9,844 nt of DNA from Methylomonas sp. (GTDB taxonomy: Bacteria; Pseudomonadota; Gammaproteobacteria; Methylococcales; Methylomonadaceae): assembly GCA_026988195.1 (NCBI GenBank), contig JALSLS010000372.1, forward strand, positions 1 to 9,844, in the 5' to 3' direction. The notes under the pieces were generated by a model. The model ran no database searches. It saw only the letters and a list, made by a program, of their open reading frames with translations, and was not told the origin of the DNA. Positions 4,802-9,844 of the stretch are shown here, piece by piece. Made by a program: the position numbers and the translations under genes. How positions within the stretch are numbered: position 1 is the stretch's first letter; every line of letters starts with the position of its first letter.

Positions 4802-6256
4802 AAAAATAAGTTCTACCTGAGTGCCTTGGTGCGGTTGGCTAGTGATTAACACCTTTCCTGCATGCAGATCCATAATAGATTTTACGATGGCTAGTCCAAG
4901 CCCTGAACCTTGCTTATCATGATGACGGGATTTGTCAGCTCGGAAAAAACGGTCGAAAATATGAGGTAAAAGGCTGGGGTCGATTCCTTCTCCTGAATCA
5001 GTCACCATGATTGATATGGCATCTCCTTCTAATACCTTTGCACTAAGCGTAATGTTACCTTGAGCTTTAGTGTAACGCAGGGCATTAGAAATTAAATTAC
5101 TTAAAACACGACGGAGTAGGTTGGGGTCAGCATAGAGTTCAATTTGAGTCGCTTGATAAGTAAGTGAAACCTGCTGCTCCGAAGCTAGCATGTCATAAAA
5201 CTCAGTAATCACTTCAAACTCTTTTGCGATGGGAAAAAAGGCTGGGTTTATCTCTGTTTTTGGGTTTTCTGCGCGCGCTAAAAAAAGTAACTCATCAATC
5301 ATTCTGGCAATTCGCCTACATTCTTCAATATTAGATTCAAGTATTTCCCTATATTCCTCGGGTGATCTTTCTCTCGATAAGGCTACTTCGGCTGTCCCCA
5401 TTAAATTATTGACTGGGGTACGAAGTTCATGGGCTAAATCGGCAGAAAACTGCGATAGGCGAGCAAAAGACTGGTCTAGTCTTGCCAGCATTTGATCAAA
5501 AGCATTGGCTAATAGTGAAATTTCTCTAGGCCATTGTCCAGTATTAACTTGTTCATTTAGTTGCTGAATATTAATCTGTTGAATACTTTCTGTGATTTGT
5601 CGTAAAGGGCGCAAACCGCGACGAGTGATCCAAAACCCCATAAATGCAGACGCTAAAACACCAAAAATTAATACAGCACCTAAGGTATGTTGGAAGCTAG
5701 TTAATAAACTTTCATCGGGTGCTAGTTTTAACAGTGCTTGTATAAGTATTTTTCTAGGTTTGTCATCATTTGTTGTGCTTGCCCAAGCGCTTCCTAGCAG
5801 AAACTGCTGATTATTATCAGGTGTAACTTTGATAATAGAAATAGATTTTGTGTCTTTTGGATCAACAGCAGGGAAGATAAGGTTTTTTGGGATGGGTTGA
5901 GGTAAATTGGATTCAACTAATAAGTTATTTTGTTCATCAAAAAGGCGTAAAAAAATATGATGTGGAATGCCTGGGTGAATAGCCGAAGAATGAGTGGCCT
6001 GGGAGTGATGGTGTTCGGCATCAATCAAATTATATAAGGTTTCACCCAATAAAGAGGAGTCTTTAAAATAATGTCTCAGCTCGACAATTTTGGCGCTTAA
6101 TAAATTTTGGTGTTCTTTTTGTAAATGATCTAGGAGAGACCAGTAAAGTAAACCTGAAGCAATGAGTAACACGCTGAAGGTGGTGCTTGCATACAGAAAG
6201 GCTAATTTTCTAGCTAGGGGTTGTAAGGAGGGTGGGTTATTTTTGCTCAAAGGCAT
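4790..6256 (-). CDS. cusS: CusS-type heavy-metal sensor histidine kinase
   Basis: This 488-aa inner-membrane kinase has the CusS/CopS/SilS layout: TM1 about 20-41, a periplasmic sensor about 42-191, TM2 about 192-211, a HAMP region beginning RRGLRPLRQI (212-221), and a DHp helix with the phosphorylated His276 in HELRTP. The ATPase domain has N box Asn391 (NLISNALRYT), G1 box DSGEGI (420-425) and G2 box GSGLGL (450-455). It should sense periplasmic Cu(I)/Ag(I) or a similar metal and phosphorylate the regulator encoded just upstream. The sensor carries a dense His cluster (AEHHHSQATHSSAIHPGIPHH, 80-100), likely part of metal sensing. The ATG at 6256 is preferred over a GTG three codons earlier because GAGGT lies seven bases upstream of the ATG but touches the GTG. 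The gene overlaps the end of the regulator gene by 20 bases. The exact metal is inferred from family and from the CopC gene nearby. Confidence 0.92.
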   Translation of the reverse strand: MPLSKNNPPSLQPLARKLAFLYASTTFSVLLIASGLLYWSLLDHLQKEHQNLLSAKIVELRHYFKDSSLLGETLYNLIDAEHHHSQATHSSAIHPGIPHHIFLRLFDEQNNLLVESNLPQPIPKNLIFPAVDPKDTKSISIIKVTPDNNQQFLLGSAWASTTNDDKPRKILIQALLKLAPDESLLTSFQHTLGAVLIFGVLASAFMGFWITRRGLRPLRQITESIQQINIQQLNEQVNTGQWPREISLLANAFDQMLARLDQSFARLSQFSADLAHELRTPVNNLMGTAEVALSRERSPEEYREILESNIEECRRIARMIDELLFLARAENPKTEINPAFFPIAKEFEVITEFYDMLASEQQVSLTYQATQIELYADPNLLRRVLSNLISNALRYTKAQGNITLSAKVLEGDAISIMVTDSGEGIDPSLLPHIFDRFFRADKSRHHDKQGSGLGLAIVKSIMDLHAGKVLITSQPHQGTQVELIFPSK

Positions 6257-6908
6257 ATCCGACACCTCGAATAGTATGGATTAATTTATGTTCAAAAGGG
6301 TCATCTACTTTATTACGCAAGCGCCTGATAGCAACATCAACCACATTGGTATCACTGTCAAAGTTCATGTCCCACACTTGTTCGGCAATCACTGTTCGGG
6401 AAAACACTTCTCCTGGGCGGCGAGCTAGTAGTAGCAACAACTGAAATTCTTTTGGAGTTAAGTCAATACGTATATTATTTCGGGTGACTCTGTGTTTTAT
6501 AGCATCAATTTCCAGGTCAGCACAGTGAATCTTTTGAATTTCAGTTGCCGTTCCTCGGCGTAATAGCGTGCGGATTCTGGCTAATAGTTCAGAGAAGGCA
6601 AAGGGTTTAACTAAATAATCATCAGCACCTAGTTCTAGGCCTTTAACACGGTCATCAACTGAGTCCATAGCGGTTAGTAATAATATTCGAGTTTGAATGT
6701 CTTTATTTCTAATCACAGATAATACTGACCAGCCATCGAGTAATGGCAGCATAATATCTAAAATAGCTAGGTCATAGTTGTTTTGTTCTAGTGCACTTAA
6801 ACCATCAATCCCGTTATCAACTATATCAACAACAAAACCACTTTCCTTTAAGCCCTTTGATAAAAAGCTCGCTGTTTTCACTTCATCTTCAACGATTAAA
6901 ATACGCAT
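6237..6908 (-). CDS. cusR: CusR-type OmpR/PhoB-family response regulator
   Basis: The 223-aa cytoplasmic transcription factor has a receiver domain (1-about 120) with acidic residues Glu7, Asp8 and Glu9, phosphorylated Asp51 (LAILDIMLP), Thr79 and Lys101 (LVKPF). A winged-helix DNA-binding domain follows (about 128-220) with DLTPKEFQLLLLLARRPGEVFSR as its start and VVDVAIRRLRNKVDD as the recognition-helix region. Wording of both domains fits the heavy-metal CusR/CopR/SilR subgroup. It ends inside the kinase gene (20-base overlap) and starts 19 bases after the 568-aa gene, so all three are probably co-transcribed. The Shine-Dalgarno sequence is weak, which suggests translational coupling to the upstream gene. 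Likely targets are promoters of the copper genes in this cluster, but I found no convincing inverted CusR box in the window. Confidence 0.94.
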   Translation of the reverse strand: MRILIVEDEVKTASFLSKGLKESGFVVDIVDNGIDGLSALEQNNYDLAILDIMLPLLDGWSVLSVIRNKDIQTRILLLTAMDSVDDRVKGLELGADDYLVKPFAFSELLARIRTLLRRGTATEIQKIHCADLEIDAIKHRVTRNNIRIDLTPKEFQLLLLLARRPGEVFSRTVIAEQVWDMNFDSDTNVVDVAIRRLRNKVDDPFEHKLIHTIRGVGYAFEQK

Positions 6909-6927
6909 AAATTGATTTATTTCTTAA

Positions 6928-8634
6928 CTAGTCAACACGTTGTTGGCCTATCGACTCAAGAGAAATAATTTTCCAGTTACCTTTGATGGGTGAGATTTTA
7001 AGGGTAGCATGATATACATTATCACGACGATGTTGGTGCCCCCAATGAATAACATCTCCTGAAACCAGCCATTCGCAGTCAAATAAATACTGGCTATCAG
7101 GGAGAGTCGAGATTAGCTTGACCTTCTGGATTTCTATACTTCTGGTTTTAGCCCATCCACCCTCTTGAGCTAAAAAAGATTCACGGTTTTGTATATATAA
7201 AGTTTCGATTAAATTTCCACTAACGCTATAAGATAATTGGTCATACGTGGCAATTTCTTCAGTCGCCTCAAAAGCTTGATAAATATTCCATAAAAGTTGC
7301 TTCAGGATAGGTTGAGCTTGTTGCTCTGTTAATTGTTCCTGTTCAAAACGTATACTTCCTGTTTGCGTTAGTTGATAAATAACGGCCAAAGCAAAAATTA
7401 AAAACACGGAGTGGGTGTATTTTCGGATCAGAGTCGGGGTGAGTTGATAGCTGATAATAAATATAATGATAAAACCCGCGATACCAAAGAGTGCGTAGTA
7501 TTGTGCTGTTGATTGAGTTGTATCAACTTTTACTGTGCTTGCTTTGATTTTGTTGCCCAGTGCGGGTAAATCAATATCTGCCAACATATTTTCCCATTCA
7601 AAAACGGGGTATTTTGCTGTGACATAGCTATCGAATATTCCTGATGGATCATAAGCACGAATAGCTACGCGTTGGATGTTTTTATTAAAAAGATCCCAAT
7701 GCCACTGTATTTTATTAGGTATTTCTGAAATAGGGTGGATGATGCTTACCCCAATTAAGGTTGATACTTGTTTTTGTGCTTGTTGGGGTTCATAAGCTTG
7801 AATATCCGCCGCTCCCATTCGGATGTAATCAACCCGATCAAGAATAGGTGTTGATGATGAGCCTGTTAGCAGTTTATTTTTTTGCAATAAAAAATCAGCA
7901 ACTTTTTGCTTTAAGCTGGCAAATTCGTCTGGATAAATAAGTTGTTCATCTCGTAGTTCTAAATTAGCCCAGCTAGCCATTTCTTTAATTCTGACAATGA
8001 CTTCGCTTTTAACTTTTTGCGGCTCAATATATAAAAAAGCCATCACAGGGTCATTGTGGTCACGTTTAAGTTTTGGGTTGCTAAAATGACTATACCAAGG
8101 GTCTTGCCAATTGAGTAGTAAAGACTCGGTAGAGGTTAATACACCGTGATCAATGACAGGTAAACCTTGATGTGAAACGGTGATGATATAGTTCTTACCC
8201 GCCGATGCAATGGCTTTAAAGGCAGGGGCTATTTCTAGTTGTTGCGGTTGGGCTGTTAAAAAGGGATAGAAAACAGTGATATACGCAGCTGATTTTTTTA
8301 TTTCAGTTGATGAGGACTTTACAGTAGGGGTAAGCGGTTGTTCAGCCTTAATGGTGATCAGTTTTAAAGCGAAGTGATTTAGGTCGAGTAAAGCCTTGCT
8401 CTCTTCGGGTTGTACTGCATAAAGTTGCGTGACAGCCTTTTCTTTTAAGTCAATTGAAACCAATACGCCTGTATCAACAATATCAATAGCAATACGGGTG
8501 GATATGTCCTCAATCGTTACCCCAGAATTCCAATCAGCTTCTACTGTTGCTGAGTAAATAGAAAGGGATAGTAAAATTTGAAAACAAGCTGTTAACAGCT
8601 TGTATCCGCTCATCTTGGCATATTTTGAGAGCAT
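6928..8634 (-). CDS. Exported membrane-anchored protein of unknown function, linked to the Cus-type two-component system
   Basis: The protein has 568 residues and I do not recognise the family by name. A signal peptide (cleavage about VEA-33/D34) precedes a long periplasmic region (about 34-378) rich in beta-type segments. Two membrane helices follow at about 380-398 and 407-422, and a C-terminal domain at about 430-568. With a cleaved signal and two helices, the C-terminal domain also lies in the periplasm. That domain ends with HWGHQHRRDNVYHATLKISP (530-549), a cluster of His530, His533, His535 and His542, then GNWKIISLE; the arrangement suggests a metal-binding or cone-shaped (NTF2-like) fold, as inference. 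The gene lies 19 bases upstream of the cusR-like gene, so a role in copper handling or signalling is plausible. ATG 8634 has no clear ribosome binding site. The ATG eight codons into the frame (8613) gives a cleaner signal peptide and may be the true start. Confidence 0.82.
   Translation of the reverse strand: MLSKYAKMSGYKLLTACFQILLSLSIYSATVEADWNSGVTIEDISTRIAIDIVDTGVLVSIDLKEKAVTQLYAVQPEESKALLDLNHFALKLITIKAEQPLTPTVKSSSTEIKKSAAYITVFYPFLTAQPQQLEIAPAFKAIASAGKNYIITVSHQGLPVIDHGVLTSTESLLLNWQDPWYSHFSNPKLKRDHNDPVMAFLYIEPQKVKSEVIVRIKEMASWANLELRDEQLIYPDEFASLKQKVADFLLQKNKLLTGSSSTPILDRVDYIRMGAADIQAYEPQQAQKQVSTLIGVSIIHPISEIPNKIQWHWDLFNKNIQRVAIRAYDPSGIFDSYVTAKYPVFEWENMLADIDLPALGNKIKASTVKVDTTQSTAQYYALFGIAGFIIIFIISYQLTPTLIRKYTHSVFLIFALAVIYQLTQTGSIRFEQEQLTEQQAQPILKQLLWNIYQAFEATEEIATYDQLSYSVSGNLIETLYIQNRESFLAQEGGWAKTRSIEIQKVKLISTLPDSQYLFDCEWLVSGDVIHWGHQHRRDNVYHATLKISPIKGNWKIISLESIGQQRVD
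8584..8603. promoter_or_regulatory. Perfect 20-bp palindrome in the signal-peptide codons of the 568-aa gene
   Basis: ACAAGCTGTT followed by AACAGCTTGT is a perfect two-fold symmetric 20-mer, centred 41 bases inside the reading frame. It could be an operator for autoregulation or an mRNA hairpin controlling translation of the first gene of the operon. It does not match the classic CusR box. Confidence 0.35.
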
Positions 8635-8791
8635 AATTGAATAAAATGGGGTTAAGGAGTGTTGAAAGCAAAGTGAGCTCTATACTCTGCGGGGAGTGTA
8701 TTTTTTCATGAACAGCGTAAATAAGTTTCCTTAGGTAATTGCAATAAATAAACTACCCAAACTGCAGCGGTTTTTGTTGCGGCTTGCCTTA
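8635..8791. other. Upstream region of the 568-aa gene
   Basis: I see no gene here. The region must hold the promoter of the 568-aa/cusRS operon unless transcription comes through the MITE. The best minus-strand candidate is TATAGA (8678-8683) without a convincing -35 box. No clear metal-responsive inverted repeat was found. Confidence 0.3.
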
Positions 8792-8951
8792 GGAACGTGT
8801 ATGAAACAACTTCCCGATTTCTAACTTGTCTTTTTGCTCCAGATGGAATGATCTCACTCGCTGCGTAGCTTGCTATGCGCCTCATGAGATCATTCCACCT
8901 GAAACAAAAACCCTACGTTATAATTTCGGGAAGTTATTCCATACACGTTCC
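8792..8951. mobile_element. 160-bp MITE-like inverted-repeat element
   Basis: The two halves are imperfect reverse complements over nearly the whole length. The tips are GGAACGTGTATG and CATACACGTTCC, followed inward by AACTTCCCGA/TCGGGAAGTT and TGGAATGATCTCA/TGAGATCATTCCA. The element is flanked by TTA on both sides (8789-8791 and 8952-8954), consistent with a short target duplication; CTTAG is shared if the tip G is counted. No reading frame for a transposase exists, so it is non-autonomous. The TTA duplication would fit an IS5-family parent, as inference. It separates the copC/212-aa genes from the 568-aa/cusRS operon. Confidence 0.85.
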
Positions 8952-8955
8952 TTAG

Positions 8956-9048
8956 CTCTTCATGGAAGAAAATGATTACATAGTTGACGTCTGTCTTATA
9001 TTGGAGCCATTGTGAATACTGACAGTCAATTTATAAAGGTACCAGCGG
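8956..9048. other. Short non-coding stretch after the 212-aa gene
   Basis: This lies between the 212-aa gene stop and the MITE. I see no clear terminator hairpin with a T tract and no gene, so minus-strand transcripts from the copC side could run on into the MITE. Confidence 0.3.
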
Positions 9049-9687
9049 TTAAAGTTCATTGTTGTCTATTGTTTTTTTTAGTTGACTGCGGTTATAGCGA
9101 TAAACAAAGAACCGATAAATACCGTAAGCAATGGTAGCAACAAAAATGAAGAATAGGTAAGGGTAAAGAAAGGCAAGGCTAAAAGCAGAGCCTATGCCTA
9201 CACGCAATGGAATGCGGATTTTATCCGCAAACATATCATCACCAACAGTTGCTATTAATGCGTAATGCCCAGGTTTTGGAAAGTCTGCCTTAATTTGAGC
9301 CACCCCTGTTTTATAGGTTTGAGGAGGGATTAAGGCAATTGACTTTCCATCAATCATACCCTCACCTTCAGGGTTTTCTAATAGCTCTATTACTTGCATA
9401 CCTATAGGCATTTGACGTAAATCACGATCAATAAAGTCAAGTGCCAAATGGCTGGGGCCATGTTCAGGAAGCTCTTTACAAAAAGGTTTAAAAGTATGCC
9501 TTTTCTTCCCATCAGGTTTAGGTTGTTGATAGGTTGTTAAATGTACAATATAAAAATCGGTAGTGATCATACATTCTAACGATTTTGTAGGATCATATTG
9601 TGACTGGCGTTGTTGCGCCATTGCATTACTGTGAAAGCCCAAAAGTATCAGGATAAAGAATAAAGTATTAAAAATGGATTTTTTCAC
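9049..9687 (-). CDS. Membrane-anchored periplasmic protein with FixH/YtkA-like beta domain
   Basis: The 212-residue product has a signal peptide (cleavage about AMA-24/Q25), a periplasmic region (about 25-168), one C-terminal helix (about 170-192) and a short basic cytoplasmic tail. The first part carries Cys39 and Cys70, a likely disulfide or metal pair, with His49, His64, His76 and His80 nearby. The stretch TGVAQIKADFPKPGHYALIATVGDDMFADKIRIPLRVG (127-164 region) has the look of an Ig-like FixH/YtkA-type domain, with a PGxY turn and alternating strands. I do not recognise a named family. It begins with GTG at 9687, supported by GAGGA five bases upstream, and lies 52 bases after the copC stop on the same strand. 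The two genes are therefore probably co-transcribed, and a role in periplasmic copper handling is a reasonable inference. Confidence 0.8.
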   Translation of the reverse strand: MKKSIFNTLFFILILLGFHSNAMAQQRQSQYDPTKSLECMITTDFYIVHLTTYQQPKPDGKKRHTFKPFCKELPEHGPSHLALDFIDRDLRQMPIGMQVIELLENPEGEGMIDGKSIALIPPQTYKTGVAQIKADFPKPGHYALIATVGDDMFADKIRIPLRVGIGSAFSLAFLYPYLFFIFVATIAYGIYRFFVYRYNRSQLKKTIDNNEL

Positions 9688-9739
9688 AGTGTCCTCTGTT
9701 GAATAAAGTAGTAGAAATGATTTAGTGAGTTGAGCCGAG

Positions 9740-9844
9740 TCACTCAGTTATTTCAAAGAAAAACTTACCCGTTACAATATGCCCATCAGCTGATTGAACA
9801 CGATACCTTACGCCATAGCGCCCAGGGCTTATTGGTTTTAAGGT
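9740..9844 (-). CDS. copC: CopC-domain copper-binding protein, C-terminal end (runs off right edge)
   Basis: The last 34 codons of a gene read on the minus strand from the window edge to the TGA at 9742-9740. The peptide includes PGRYGVRYRVQSADGHIVTG followed by KFFFEI, matching the final strands of the CopC family: a PGxY turn, then V.SADGH..xG and an aromatic-rich last strand. The Asp and His of DGH are the residues that, with the N-terminal His, bind Cu(II) in characterised CopC proteins; they are kept here. The frame ends right after the domain, so no CopD-type membrane part follows in the same protein. The 212-aa gene starts 52 bases downstream. The N-terminus, signal peptide and remaining ligands lie outside the window. 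Confidence 0.82.
   Translation of the reverse strand, partial: TLKPISPGRYGVRYRVQSADGHIVTGKFFFEITE

Noticed and set aside
5229..5810. Two plus-strand reading frames inside the sensor kinase gene.
   Set aside because: They are antisense shadows of a kinase with all its motifs; their products are low in recognisable pattern.
6257..6265. GTG start for the kinase three codons upstream.
   Set aside because: The GAGG sequence overlaps this GTG, leaving no spacing, whereas it stands seven bases before the ATG at 6256.
9013..9125. Plus-strand GTG frame after TTGGAG near 9001-9013.
   Set aside because: It overlaps the 212-aa gene in antisense and has no recognisable protein pattern.

Overview
The window looks like a stretch of chromosome from a low-GC gammaproteobacterium. 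It carries three transport genes, a heavy-metal two-component system, a CopC-type copper protein and several small non-autonomous repeat elements. A methanotroph (Methylococcales) or a related environmental lineage would fit the copper genes and this kind of repeat, but that is a guess; no marker gene here fixes the taxon.

Left part (1-970). The start of an HTTM-like membrane protein runs off the left edge on the minus strand. A nested palindrome (393-459) separates it from a very small minus-strand gene (528-656, 42 aa, one membrane helix). That gene has its own promoter, leader hairpin, ribosome binding site and terminator. A plus-strand promoter with an extended -10 (815-820) lies divergently next to it and probably drives the following transport operon.

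Middle plus-strand part (972-4466). An ABC ATPase, an FtsX/MacB-type permease (ATGA overlap) and a ZnuA-like periplasmic protein form a tight three-gene operon. The pairing is unusual, because ZnuA-like proteins normally serve ZnuB-type importers. The ZnuA-like protein keeps only one of the usual metal ligands at its expected place. Next comes an exported 184-aa protein with a Tudor/SH3-like look. It is bracketed by two 102-bp direct repeats that match at 95 of 102 positions.

Right minus-strand part (4790-9844). Read on the minus strand, the order is: end of a CopC-domain gene, a membrane-anchored 212-aa protein, a 160-bp MITE-like inverted-repeat element, a 568-aa exported membrane protein of unknown function, a CusR-type response regulator and a CusS-type sensor kinase. 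The last three are tightly packed. The likely theme is copper (or silver) sensing and handling in the periplasm, with two uncharacterised membrane-anchored proteins as probable partners.

The most interesting points are the ZnuA-like/FtsX-type transporter, the 42-aa gene with a complete transcription unit, the uncharacterised proteins of the copper cluster, and the repeat-bracketed 184-aa cassette.
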